Assembly: GCA_003550325.1 (NCBI GenBank) | Contig: QKWP01000578.1 | Coordinates: 65,922 to 129,921, forward strand | Length of the DNA: 64,000 nt | Reading direction: 5' to 3' | Source: Gigaspora rosea | Lineage: Eukaryota > Glomeromycota > Glomeromycetes > Diversisporales > Gigasporaceae | Shown here: piece after piece, positions 22,992 through 35,277 of the stretch | How positions within the stretch are numbered: the stretch's first letter is position 1 | Layout: each line of letters starts with the position of its first letter | Notes under the pieces: generated by a model | The model's input: the letters and a program-made list of their open reading frames with translations, nothing else | Databases searched by the model: none | Told to the model about the DNA's origin: nothing | Translations under genes and position numbers: made by a program

Positions 22992-24244
22992 TTATATTGA
23001 AAAAAAATAACTATTTTTATGCCGGTTTAATTTTTTAATTTTTCCTAGTATAAAAAAGTTTCAGTAATACAAATTAGTAAAATAAAATTTTATTATTATT
23101 GATTATTTTATACATTTCTTTTTTAAGTGGTATTGTAATAAGATTAGGATTCACTGTTTAAAAGAACTTTTTTTCAATCTTTTTACGTATTTCTAATTTT
23201 ACTATTGATAAAATAAAGAAAAAATTCGATAGAATTATTTGACTTAATTTAATCCCTGTTTATGTCTTTTACTATTAAGCAAAGTTAATGTGTTATGATT
23301 ATTTACTTTAGAGACATGTTACCGGTAGTGCATTCATCGACAATCATCTGCCTTAATGACAATCAAATTTAAAGACTTGAGTATGATTAAAGGAAAATTT
23401 GTATGTGAAACAATATATAAATTTTAACTACAGTATAACAGTATATAAATATTATTAATAAATGAATATTTAGTATTATTATATACTTTATTATAACCAT
23501 TACTCATAAGATTGTACTACTGTACCTCAAAATTTTTTTTTGTCAATCTAAACAAACAATCTTGTGCGTATATTTGTCTGTATTCTCTTATTTTTTTACT
23601 ATGTATAGGTTAATGTTTGTTACTTACATAAGTACGTACACGTACTGTACGTACATACGTACGTACATACATTAATGTACCTTTGTTCTTTTACCTTATT
23701 TAGGTTCTAATGTTTGTTACCAAAAAAAACTTTGATCAAATTATATAGAGTACAAGTTAACTAACTCATTAAAGATAAGCTATATATGTCATTTTCAGTA
23801 GCACCGATTTCATTATGCATAGAATGTATAGTATGTACGTACAGTACATATATTATTTCTTGGAGTGCGAATTCTAGATTCTTTACTTAATTTTTAATGT
23901 GCTACCAGTTGATGATTATCTCTGTATATATTATTAATAAATGAATATTTAGTATTATTATATACTGTATTATTACCATTACTTATAAGATTGTACTACT
24001 GTACCTCAAAATTGATAAAATAATGTACAAATTTACTTCTACGGACTCGCAGAATTAAATTAAAAAAAAAATAAAATAAATTTGGTCCATTAGTTAACGA
24101 GAAATTTACAAATCATTAATACACTAATTTTCATGATTTTTTAAATGAATTTTCTCGATAATAATTAGGTCAAACACGACAAGTCTTTTTTATTTCAATT
24201 CTACAATCTTGTAGAATTAAATAAAATTTTTATTATGTTTAATC

Positions 24245-24538
24245 TAGTGTTACAAATCGAAAGTTGAAAAATCGATTAGTTAATTAGTTTAATTAGTTGA
24301 GAACTACCGTCTAACCTCGATATAGTCATCAGCTTGTGAAACAAGAATCTGGTGATTATAAAAAGTTGTGACTATATAAAGGTCAAATTTAGTATATTTT
24401 ATATTATCTTGAGTTAAAAAATAGCGTGATTATATCAAGGTTGTGACTATATCAAGAGTGACTATAACGAGGTTAGACTGTAATCAATTTATTGATTATA
24501 ACAACCAAACGATTAATTGTTTAATCGATTTTATCATT
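24245..24538. mobile_element. Degenerate hAT-like element holding a TA-flanked MITE
   Basis: The left end TAGTGTTACAAATCGA resembles the TAGTGATACAAATTGA end of the element at 3439, and ATCGATTAGTTAATTAG-type motifs follow. The right end (ATCGATTTTATCATTA) is decayed and no target duplication is seen. The element at 24307-24480 interrupts it. Confidence 0.45.
24307..24480. mobile_element. TA-flanked MITE, CAGTCTAACCTCG family (copy 1)
   Basis: The left end CCGTCTAACCTCGATATAGTC and the right end ..GACTATAACGAGGTTAGACTG are inverted, with TA at 24305-24306 and 24481-24482, as in Tc1/mariner/pogo-type elements. Two further copies lie at 27331-27500 and 27881-28052. Confidence 0.75.
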
Positions 24539-25359
24539 AATATAATTATAAAATTTAATTAAGGCCCAATAATTAGGTTTCCAACCTACTAACGCCGCCG
24601 TGTTTCTAATTTTTACCTAAAAGTAATAGATTCGGTATATGTGATCGATTCTTGCGTCAGATGAGACCCGGTCTAAACTAGATTAGGGTTAGGGTAAAAT
24701 TACGGGAGTTTTTGTTTAGGCCAGTTGTTGCCGATCATTTAATGCTGGTCATCTGATAGTCATCTGATGTGCGTCGGATTCCAAGTTTTAATCTGACGCA
24801 CAACATATATATATTAAAATTCAATTGAGTTCGTAAACTTAAATGAGGTACATTATTTTAAAATACATATGGCGTTATTTTGAATCAAAATTTGCAAAAA
24901 AGTGGAATTTCAAAATAACTTTCATCATTACTCGAAAATATGATATTTTTTGCACTTTCTTTATTATCGCATTAATATACGCGACTTACAAATTTAAAAC
25001 TTCAATGCATAAACATTGAAAATCGAAGAATTTGAAGAATGCTGTATTACATTGGAAACCTTTGAGTTTTCCAGTGAATAATAATAATTCTGACTTTCAC
25101 AATGTACAATTCAAATATACAATAATATACAATTACTTTTGGATAAAATAGGAAAAGCAACAACACACAAGGATGGACAACAACAAATTAGTGGTTAATA
25201 CTAAATTCCGAAAAATACAGAAAATAAACAAAATCTCATAGGTAACAAAAAAGCGGAAGTTCATGACTATATATAAATAGGCTAACTTTTTAGTTTACGA
25301 TAAATTTAGTATTATATATTAATCTGTTGTTTGAAATTAAACTGTGCTAAATAATCAAA

Positions 25360-26201
25360 ATGAAATTAGGTAATAACACTACTAAGTGTTGCTGTTTCTT
25401 TTCATTAGAAAGGGGTGTTAAAATTATAACAGTTATATCTTTGGCAAGTTAATTTATAAAATGAACGTATAATTTTTGATAATAATTTATTTTACTAACA
25501 TTATTTTTATAAAATTTATTAAATATTTAGATTGCAACAGCAGTAGCTGTTTTAAATAATATAACGTCAATACAAAACCATGATTGTAAGTATTATGTCG
25601 CCTATACTCATAATTATTTTTGCTATATACAAATTATAATTAATTTATTTTCTATAGATCGTGATATAGTGCTTGTATATTTAGTCATAAATGCTTCATT
25701 CCTTCTAGCACTTATTTTTGGACTTTTTGTTTGTTGTTATGCGGTATGTACTTTAGTATAATTACATTATGGTCTCGGCCGCCATTAACTTTGTTAACGT
25801 TTTCATTTTTTTTTTTTTTTTATTTATAAGAGAACAGGATATCTTCTGGGAACTTATTCTACTCTCTACAATATTTTTACAGCTATTGAAATTATATATA
25901 CTATAGTTGTAATCACTATTCTTATTATAGATAAAGACAAGATTGTAAATAGTTGTAGTATTAGTTTAACATCTAGTAATCCTTCTGCCAATGATCCGCT
26001 AGGTACTTGTAATAGTCAATATAGTCAAATTCGAATATTTATGATCGTTGCTTATATATTGTCTGCTCTTATCTTGGTATGTTTGAAATAATTTTATTAT
26101 CTATATATAACCTAAAAAATTATTAATAATTTGTTTTGTCTCTATAGATTCATTTTGCCATGGTTATTTCTGCTTATACTGCACGATGTAAAAATAATTA
26201 A
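25360..26201 (+). CDS. Small four-helix membrane protein, five exons
   Basis: Exons 25360-25447, 25541-25585, 25658-25743, 25831-26076 and 26148-26201 join to 173 codons (172 residues). The protein starts MKLGNNTTKCCCFFSLERGV, a Cys-rich N-terminus, and has four hydrophobic helices: around residues 20-36, 55-82, 88-118 and 144-168. The loop before the last helix is polar with two Cys (NSCS, GTCN). All introns are 70-95 nt and GT..AG; the second acceptor was chosen because the first AG, 10 bases upstream, gives an early stop. The layout resembles small tetraspan proteins, but no signature motif is recognised and the function is unknown. No single exon has a long open frame, which is why simple frame scans miss the gene. 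Confidence 0.7.
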
Positions 26202-27330
26202 TCAGTTTGACAATCCAACAAATGATCGAATAATAAATACCTTCAAATATAAAAATATACATACATATATACATACATATATACATACATATATATATAA
26301 GTTATTGAACAAATTTCCGAAATAAAGCTTTTGTTTATAGACATTATAAATTTGTTGAAATTTAAAAATTGTAAGCAAGCCGATTTCATACATCTAGCCA
26401 TTCACCATTATAAAGTTGTTTTATTATCTAGTTCTAAATCCCCTGCCTATTTCCTTTATTTGATATACATAACAGAGTATTGGCTAAGTCAACTTTTAAA
26501 AAATAAACCTAATTGATTAATTTTATCGACTAATGTTAAATAGACTATAATCGTTTAAATAAAACTATAATGTTCATTACTTATATAATTATTATATTGC
26601 TCGTTATATAACAAGTTTAGCTGCTCGAGATTTATTAATTTTATCAAGATGTAATATCTTAATATTCGACCAGAGTAAAATGTTAAAAAATCTATAGGTT
26701 TGCATTACACTTATGCGAGTTCAGTTGATCAGGTCAATTGGAGGAATCAATTCACAAAAAAAATAAGATTCGATGTTAATAATTGATTAGTCATCTTAAT
26801 TTCTTAACAATATCTGATTGGAATTGGTGATAACATAGAATTGTCTAATTTAAGATAATTTTTTACATCCACTCAATCTGTTCAAATCACTAGTGGTACT
26901 TTAAATTAGTAAACTTAAATCTGATGTTTACAATATTGTAATGTAGCATACGTATTGGTAAAAAAATAGGTTCAATTAAATCCAATCCATATACGGTGAA
27001 AGACATGGATAATTGACAAAAAAGTAAATAATTATAAATTAAAAAAATACTGTATTATCGAATACAGAAAAACTATTCTCAAAAAAATATTACCGGTAAT
27101 TGAAATTTAAAAAAATTTAGCCATGCTTTTTTTTTATGGATGCCTAAATTTTGAATGAAGATTACCTGACAAAATTTGATCAAATATTTTTTACTTGATT
27201 CTATTAAAAAATTTTATTTTAAATTTATAAAAAATTTGACTAAATTCGAAAGGTAAATATTGAGTAATGTTCATTCAAAATTTAGTATCTGCAACTGCAG
27301 CTAACTTTCAATTAATATTTTTAAAAACTA
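26202..27330. other. Gene-free AT-rich stretch
   Basis: A microsatellite of type ATACATACATAT occupies about 26258-26300 just after the four-helix gene. Beyond this no gene or clear element is seen. Confidence 0.4.
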
Positions 27331-27500
27331 TACTAACTTCGATATAGTCACCAGCTTGGAAAACAAGAATTTGGTTATTATAAAAGGTTGTGACTATATA
27401 AAGGTCAAATTTAGCATATTTTATATTATCTTGAGTTAAAAATAGTGTGTTCATATCAAGGTTGTGACATATCTAGAGTGACTATAATAAGGTTAGATTG
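27331..27500. mobile_element. TA-flanked MITE, CAGTCTAACCTCG family (copy 2)
   Basis: Same body as the copy at 24307 (GATATAGTCACCAGCTTG..GGTTGTGAC..GGTTAGATTG), with decayed ends and TA at the right edge (27501-27502). Confidence 0.7.
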
Positions 27501-27880
27501 TATTATTAAAATATTTTTTATTTAATTCTACAACTTATAAATTAAAATAATAAATTTTCATATATTTTGGTTTAGTAGTTATTGGAAAATTTCATTTAAA
27601 CTATAAATTATATTTCCCTAATTTGATTTTTGATATTTTTAAAACTTTATTGCACTTTGCAAAAAGATGAGACCTCTATAGATTACAATAATACAAGAAA
27701 ATCAGAGATTTTATAAATTTTAAGAATCTTAACAAGTTCAATTAAAATAACTGATAACTATATAAAATATAAATCAATAGATAATTTAGAATCTTAGAAA
27801 TTCTTCTGGATCATAATCAAAAAAATTAGGGATTATATCTTTCTGCAAAATGCTATAAATAAAAATTATCTTTATAACTA

Positions 27881-28052
27881 CAGTCTAATCTCAATATAGT
27901 CACCAGCTTGAGAAACAAGAATCTGGTGACTATAAAAAGTTGTAACTATATAAAGGCAAATTTAGTATATTTTATATTATTTTAAGCTAAAAATAGTATG
28001 ATTATATCAAGGTTGTGATTATATCAAGAATGACTATAACGAAATTATACTG
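27881..28052. mobile_element. TA-flanked MITE, CAGTCTAACCTCG family (copy 3)
   Basis: The left end CAGTCTAATCTCAATATAGTCACCAG follows TA at 27879-27880. The right end (..GACTATAACGAAATTATACTG) is more decayed. The body matches the other two copies. Confidence 0.7.
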
Positions 28053-31016
28053 CACTAAATAAAACTTGATAAAGCTTTTTTTATTTAAATTCTACAAGCT
28101 TGTATAATAGAATTAAATAAAAAATTATATTAAGTTTAATCATACAATCAATGAAAAACCTTTCTAAAATATGTAAAAATTTAAAATTTATAAAGGATAA
28201 CCTTTATGTAAATGTAGTATACATTAAAAATTTAATTGAACAATCAGGTAACACTAATATTTGTTAAAGAATAATTTAATTTTCTAGATCTAGATAATTA
28301 TTTTGTCTTAACCTTGCTTATATTAACCTTGCTTATATTTAATTTTCTTATCAAAATTTTCAGCTTCTAATAATTAGATGTAATATAAACCACTGTACCA
28401 GTTTAAATTTGATTGGTTACTGTAATTTTTAATATAATCTAATATAAAATTAACTAAGTTAATTTTTTGAAAAATTGGCTAAGCTGACTTAGTTGACAAA
28501 ATTAACTAATACAAATTGACTACAAGTACTAGCTAAACATTGGCTTACTATTCAAAAACCTATAGTTCAAGGCTGCCATAATATCAATTGTCTTTTTAGT
28601 TATATATAATTTTTAATTAACTAAATAAGAGTAGGTAGATTATTTTAACTAGGCTAGGGTGTAGTATATTTTTTTAATTTATATAATATAGATTCTTTAT
28701 ATAAAATTGATTATTTTTTAAAACTTTAAGTAATGCTTTCACAACAAACAACTAATAAATTTTAAAAAATATTTTTAATTAATTCTACAAGTTTGTAGAA
28801 TTCAAATATAAAAATTATATAGAAATTTATGATGAAGATGCTGAAAAAGCTAAGTTCAAAGTTCTTAAAAATTTAGACAAAACTGTATTGATAAATAGAA
28901 TAAATTTTTTGAAACTATAAGCAAAGCTTTTTTAGCAATACATAATAAAAAAAATTTATATTTGAATATTTCTTGTTTGTAGAATTCAAATAAAAAAAAA
29001 TTTATTAAAATTTATTAGATAATTATTGAAAAAATTCTAATACAAAATTCTAAAAAAATTTAAGCAAAACTTGTTTATTATAGAAAGAGTAAATTTTTCT
29101 TGACAACTATTTGATAAATTTTAATAAATTTTTTTATTCAATTTCTACTTATTTGTATAATTTAATAAAAATTTTTTATTAAATTAATTAGATATATTAA
29201 AAAAAGAATAACTATTTGTACACTAGTGTGTACATATAAGATATTGTTATTTCTTAAAATTTCAATTATAAACCACATTTTGGCTTCTAACAAAAATAAT
29301 TACTTGCAAAATTTTGGTACAAACTATGCTACGCCCCAATCCCAAATCACACTCTTACTCTAATTATAAGCAAGTAAGTTTAATTCTTTTTTAGTAAAAT
29401 TTTAATTAGCATGTTTAGATTTACAAATTAATACCCAATATAAACATGTGTGTAAATTTAGAAATTTTCATTAAGAAAATATAATTCAAAAGTTTTAAAA
29501 TTTAGATAGAACTTAATAAATAATTAAATGTTTTTGAACTTTGAACAAATCAACTTTAATAAAAAATTTTTTATTTGCAATCTACAAATTTAAGAATTTG
29601 AACAAAAATTTTTATTAATAAAATTTATTAGATAGTTGTTGATAAAGTTTTGCTCAAGTTTTAAAAAAAATTATTTTGTTTATACTTAATAAACAAGTTT
29701 GTTTAAATTTTTAAAGCTTTTTTTGATAACTACCTAATAAATATTGATAAATATTTTTTATTTGAATTACAAACTTGTAAAATTTGAACAAATAAAAATT
29801 ATTATAAGGGTACTAACACATATTATATAATATTATTAGGGGGGAAGGAGTAGCTAGGTATAATATATTATATATATACTTTATATAAAGAGAGTAACCT
29901 CTTAATAAAAAAAAATTATATAAAATCTATTAGTGCAGTGGTTGTTAAAAAGCTTTGCTCAAAGTTTTAAAAATTTATTTAATCAATAAACAAAGATATC
30001 TAAACTTTTTAAAACTTTGAACTAAGTTTTTTAATGACTACCTAATAAATTTAATAAAAATACAGTATTTTATTTAAATTTTATAAACTCAAAGATACAA
30101 ATAAAAAATTTTGTTATGAAGCATTATTCAAAGTTTTAAATAATAATAAAGGATCTATTTGAATTTTTTGCAATAACAATTAACAAAGCTCTAGATCAAA
30201 CAATTTCTTTTTAAAAATATATTTTTCCAAATTTGTTTTTGTATATAGGCAATTATATATAACTAAAAAAATATTATACAAAAATTGAAAATATGCAATT
30301 AGTAAAAGTTTTAAAGCTGCAACCAAACTTTACTAAAATTTCATAGTACATAATTTAAGCCATTTTTTCTATAATAATAAAATTTGATTATTTAAAAAAT
30401 CTTTACTTTCATATGTCATCAAATCTTTTTAGGTTGATTAAAATTTACCTAGGTACTATAACACAAAAATTACTAATTATAATTGGTCAGATTTTTAATA
30501 TTTACAATTTGGATTAGTTGAATTAATATAGTTAAATGATATTATATGATTTGCCATGTGGTTACTATTAAAAATAACTATATTTGCTCTACTCTTAAAA
30601 ATAGGTATTGTATATAATAATTTTTTTTAAATAATTTAGTATTCTATAATTTGTATATAGTCAATTAAACCAGCTTATAGCATTTTTTGCAATTAACAAT
30701 ACTACCAAATAAAGCATGCATTCGACTATATAATTTAGCATTTAAAGTATCAATTTATATAATAAAAAATTTATGTCAACACTTATTTTTCTAAATGCTA
30801 TATGTAAATAGAAACAATCTAAAATTAGAGTTTAGAAATTATTTTACTGATCTTTGCTTTTAGTTATATAAAAAAGCTTGTATAATTGGCTAATTCATAT
30901 AAATCAAATAGATTCTACTAATTGTAAATCATCATTGTTGTTGTTATTTTAAATTTCAAATATAATTTTTTTAAAATAGAAAAAAGCTATAAACTATATT
31001 TTAATCAACTGCACCC
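28053..31016. repeat. Gene-free block of decayed tandem repeats, unit roughly 150-200 bp
   Basis: From about 28700 to 30200 a theme recurs at 28740, 29100, 29570, 29740 and 30030: ACTACCTAATAAATTT, then TTTATTTGAATTCTACAAGTTTGTAGAATTTG, then AAGCTTTGCTCAAAGTTTTAAAAATTTA. The motif TTCTACAAGTTTGTAGAA is itself palindromic. The remainder of the block shows nothing recognisable. No gene is visible. Confidence 0.5.
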
Positions 31017-31268
31017 ATATATATGTGGGTCTTTGCTAGAAAAACTATAGTTAGAGACTATTTAGATTTTGACAATAAATTTGAAATTGCTAGCTATCTA
31101 TTAATCCAATTTGAATAAACTTTTTTTTATTTTATAAAGCTATTTAAGCTTTATAAAATAAAAAAAAGTTTATTCAAATTGGATTTATAGATAGCTAGCA
31201 ATTTCAAATTTTATTGTCAAAATCTAAATAGTCTCTAACTATAGTTTTTTCAGCAAAGACCCCATATA
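31017..31268. mobile_element. Almost perfect palindrome of about 250 bp (foldback element)
   Basis: The left arm (ATATGTGGGTCTTTGCTAGA..) is the complement of the right arm (..CAGCAAAGACCCCATAT) over about 118 bp with only a handful of differences. The centre is AAGCTATTTAAGCTT. No target duplication could be fixed because the flanks are AT repeats. The near identity of the arms suggests a young insertion or ongoing correction. Confidence 0.8.
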
Positions 31269-31270
31269 TT

Positions 31271-31450
31271 AAAATAAACCCATTTTGGTTCAAATAAAGC
31301 TAATTTTGGTTTAAATAATCCAATCTGGTTTAAATAAACCTAATTTTGGTTCAAATAAATACAATTTGGATCAAATAACCTGATTTTGGTTCAAAAGAAC
31401 CTAATTTGGTTCAAATAAATCTAGTTTTAGTTAAATAAACCTAAGTTGGC
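31271..31450. repeat. Tandem repeat, unit about 20 bp
   Basis: AAATAAACCTAATTTTGGTTC-type units follow one another about nine times with variation, starting directly at the edge of the palindrome at 31017-31268. Confidence 0.75.
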
Positions 31451-32677
31451 TAAGAAGTAACTAAATAGAATTTGTGTAATATTACACAATATTAATAGTA
31501 TGAAACCAAAAACTATTTTTGTGAAAACAGTACAATGAGCATTGTGTAACCTATATGCATAATATGTTATACAAATTATATAATCTTGTATTGTATAACA
31601 TAAAGTATAAAACTTATAAATTTATTTATCGCCCAATCATATTGCAGTATAAAATAGGTACCACAATTTAAAAATTAAGATAACACATTTTAATAATTTT
31701 TTATATTGTTAGTTTAAACATTATCATTATACAATATAAATAGGTATTCTAAATGTTATCATTACACAATAGTTACACTCAAATTTTTAGTATATAGTTA
31801 TAGATTTTGCTAATCAAATAATTCAATTTTGTATAATAAGTAAAAATAAATAATAAATAAAAATAAAAAAGTTTATATAATTTGGTGCATATGCATTGTA
31901 ATGTACCCATCTAATAAACCAATCAGATTGTAGGATTAGATGTAATATGAAATCGAGAAAAAATAGCAATCTTTAAAAATTGCTTGTAGTTCATAATTTT
32001 GCTTTTGAAACCATTCTTCATGCTTTAACAAAAAATTTTCTTGCAAAATTTTACTATAAAATCTCTTTCTCATCTATATACTACAGTATTCTAATCTCAC
32101 TCTAACCCTAACTAACAAAAAAATAGGTTATTTTGGTTGGTTTGATTTTAAATTACACCAAATCATATGAGGTGTACTATAGCACATATGCGCAAAATTA
32201 TTAATTCAAATAAAAAATCTAATTACTAAACAAAAATCAAAAATAGTATAAATTTATTTGGTATTTATATACAAAATATAATGCTAAAAATTTTTATTTA
32301 GAAGCTAAAAAAAGGTTGCTTTATTGCTTTAACTTACAAACCAATACTATCTCTATCACACTAGACTTCTAAAATTGATGAAACTAAGACATCATTATAT
32401 CCAATTTCAAATATAATCTGTTACCCATGTACTAGCTGTTTCTTTGATTCAAAAAGATTTCAAGACTGTTGTACTATTGATATTTTTGCAACTTTATTTA
32501 CAAAATTTTTGGGTAAAAATGTTTATAAACAAACCTCAAAACAAATTTAAGCTCAATACCAACTACCTCGATTTACTTTTCTCAATAGCATCTTACCACT
32601 TACTTCTTTATCTTCATTTTGGTTGATTTAGCCACCAAAATGATCATTTCAATGAGACAATTCTAACAAATCCAAAC
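31451..32677. other. Gene-free AT-rich stretch
   Basis: No gene. At 32605-32640 (CACCAAAATGATCATTTCAATGAGACAATTC) lies an inverted relative of segments at about 32870 and 33020, so a dispersed or palindromic repeat spans this border. A 60-codon frame at 32444 has no support. Confidence 0.4.
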
Positions 32678-32836
32678 TTATTTAACCCTAATCACAGAAT
32701 CCTGAGATCAGTAAGGATTAGTACAATGTAGACAATCAACTAAGAAATAGGTTTTTATATATAAAACCTATTTTTCAGTTGATTGTCTACATCATACTGA
32801 TCCTTAACGATCTCAGGATTTGTGATCAGGTTAAAT
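32678..32836. mobile_element. Hairpin MITE of about 158 bp
   Basis: Left arm TTTAACCCTAATCACAGAATCCTGAGATC..GTAGACAATCAACT.., right arm ..AGTTGATTGTCTAC..GATCTCAGGATTTGTGATCAGGTTAAA. The centre is AGGTTTTATATATAAAACCT. The arms match almost throughout; a target duplication is not clear. Confidence 0.75.
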
Positions 32837-33328
32837 GATTTTGGGCTTACTAGATTCATCTTATCAAGACGATCATTTTGGTGTCTAAATTACCCAAAAG
32901 GGATCAGTAGATCAAAAGCTATTTGACATTAAAGGCATTTAAGTAGTATTTCAAAAAGTACTATTAAACTCACTCAAAACTTGACCCTTTTCAGTAGATT
33001 TTAACAATCTTGGGCTCATTAGAATTGTCTTACCGAAATGAACATTTTTGTAGCTAAATTATTCTAATTGGGCTAGTAGATCAAGAGATATTAGCAATTT
33101 CGTGAATCAGCTATATATATAGTTTTAAATACTTAATATTATTTGTTATAGCTATGTTTTCATTTCTGCAAATTTTTGACAATAAAAAATAGCCTTATGT
33201 TCATTCTTTTCAATTCCACTTCTATATTAATAACAAGTTTCTAACATTAAATGTTCCAGTAGTGTCTCCCATCTCTGAAGGTTTTTTATAATAAATGAAT
33301 GCCTTATTTTATCCTTTTCAATTCTAAT

Positions 33329-33431
33329 CATATGGGCAAATTTGATTCATATGATGATGGGTTGTTATATTGTACATTACTAATGTACAATATAACAACC
33401 CATCATTATATGAATCAAATCCGCCCATATG
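33329..33431. mobile_element. Hairpin MITE of about 103 bp
   Basis: CATATGGGCAAATTTGATTC.. faces ..GAATCAAATCCGCCCATATG, with an inner stem GTTATATTGTACATTA/TAATGTACAATATAAC and almost no loop. Confidence 0.75.
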
Positions 33432-33509
33432 TTCTATTTTGATAACAATGTTAAACACTATTTGTTTTTTCAGCATTCTATATATGCAGATTTTTGATAA
33501 TTAATAAGT

Positions 33510-33688
33510 AAGGACCCTGAAATATATATAGATAAGGTCAGATTAATTATAGAGTTACTAAAAAAAGAAAGATCTACAAAAAAACTTTAAAAATAAGCAA
33601 AAATTACTATAAATAGAAAATATTTGAATAAAAAACCTCAAAAATAAGCAAACTATATCTGACCTATCTATATATATTTTGGGGTCCT
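33510..33688. mobile_element. Small inverted-repeat element, AGGACCC ends
   Basis: The left end AGGACCCTGAAATATATATA and the right end ..TATATATATTTTGGGGTCCT are inverted over about 32 bp (GATAAGGTCAGAT / ATCTGACCTATC inward). It interrupts a tandem repeat unit, which marks its borders. Confidence 0.65.
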
Positions 33689-33850
33689 AATGAATGCCTT
33701 ATGTTTATCCTTTTCAACTCTAATTCTATTTTTATAATAATCACCAACAATATTTGTTCTTTCAGTATCCTATCTCTGCTGATTTTGATATCAAATAAAT
33801 GTTTATATTCATTCTTTTCAATCTATTTATCAAAATAATAAAAATATAAG

Positions 33851-35177
33851 TGAACGTTTTAAATTGTAGGATTAACTTGACCGTTTAAACAAAAATTGTT
33901 AATATTATCTGAATTTTGATTTTTTTTTATTAAAAATTACTCTAAATTATAAGAATCAAATAGTAATCTTTTTTATACTGCTTATACATTTCTTTAACAA
34001 TTTTATTAAAAATTAATCTATCAAGAATTAAACAGTAATCTTTTTTCATACTGATTACACATTTCTTTTAAAAAGTTTTGCTAAAAATCATGTGGCTTGT
34101 TGAAGATATTCAATTTTGACTTATCCACCTTATCTAATTTGTTTATGTAGTGTAATCTTCCTTGCCATTTATGCTTATATAGTGTACTATTTATTATATT
34201 TTGTATCACTTTTGTGCATATGATTAGCAGTTAAAATTTACTCTTAATCTATAAAAGAAAAGTTTTACACCCGCCATTTTTATTATATTATATTATATAT
34301 ATTATATGATATGATATGATATGATATGATATAATACTATATATATTAGATGCGAAAAGAAAAAAAATTTGAATTGGTTAAAAGCAATTTAATTTTATTA
34401 AAAAAACTTTCTTTTTACACTTGTATGTATGTTTTACTTTAAATTTATGTTTATACTTTCTGAAGTTTTTTAGAATTTTGGATTGTTTTTCTTCTGATTT
34501 TTTGACGGTATGATTAATTGATAATCAGTGATCATTAAAGGCAGTAACGAGAAATTGTAACAAAAGAATCTGTTCTTTTTTTGTATGGTTCATGTAATAT
34601 AATATGTAATTTTTTTTTGTTTTTATGTAAATAAATAAAAATAAAAAACAGTAGATGTTGTATCGTAAATTCTCTATGTATAGTGTCACAAAAAACTAAA
34701 CTAAATAAAAGAAAAAATATTTTGTTGATTATAGCTATGGCTTAGATATGATGTAGGTACTGTGGCCTAATGTGCGCCTGTTTAAATAAATAAAAAATAA
34801 TAAATAAATAAATAAAAAATGAAAAAATGAAAAAAATCAACATCGTTAGAATTTTTTTCTACTTTTTTTTAAGTATTTGAAATAAAATTAACTGGTACAA
34901 TTATTGTATTTTGCTATATAACTGACCACAATATGTATTAATATTGTTCAATCATATACTTTATTTAGACAAAGAAGAACATATAGGGTTCTATTCGCTA
35001 TCAATTACAAGCACTATATCATGTATATCGAAAATCCAAATTTCAAGGAATATTCCCATCCAAAACTAACTATATACCTTATAATCAATTGCATCTTTGC
35101 ATGTAAATATCACCAAGAAGAATTCATATAGCTATAACAACAATCGGTTATTAGTGTTACATAGCGGCATGAGTATT
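33851..35177. other. Gene-free stretch with microsatellites
   Basis: ATATG/ATTAT microsatellite at about 34280-34345 and AAATA-rich runs at 34780-34830. The segment 34930-35170 is the reverse complement of the dispersed repeat seen at 53006-53240 and leads directly into the satellite at 35178. No gene is seen. Confidence 0.5.
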
Positions 35178-35277
35178 GTTACTTACCCATAGGTCCTTGC
35201 ACTGCTATTGTAGCTGTGGGCCTAATTATAGCATGAGTTTTTTTTACTGCTATTGCAGTTACAGAGCCTAATTACAA
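35178..35277. repeat. Left remnant of the satellite array
   Basis: Two units of the roughly 50-bp repeat (AGGTCCTTGCACTGCTATTGTAGCTGTGGGCCTAATTA..) precede the retrotransposon. The array resumes at 47054, and the 4-bp ACAA at the junctions shows the element inserted within a unit. Confidence 0.85.

Larger units (their letters stand above)
22992..25359. other. Intergenic region with direct repeats and nested small elements
   Basis: No gene. A segment of about 92 bp at 23443-23535 recurs in the same orientation at 23926-24017 (AATAAATGAATATTTAGTATTATTATATAC..). GTAC-rich palindromes lie at 23630-23665 and 23834-23850. Two small elements follow at 24245-24538. A GC-richer stretch at 24590-24800 includes a short TTAGGGTTAGGG run at 24684 but shows no recognisable unit. 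Confidence 0.5.
32837..33850. repeat. Tandem repeats interrupted by two small hairpin elements
   Basis: Two units of about 170 bp begin near 32848 and 33012 (GGGCTTACTAGATTCATCTTATC.., GGGCTCATTAGAATTGTCTTACC..). Then a unit with ATAAATGAATGCCTTAT..ATCCTTTTCAATTCTAAT recurs near 33190, 33290, 33690 and 33790. One unit is split by the hairpin at 33329-33431 and another by the element at 33510-33688. Confidence 0.55.
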
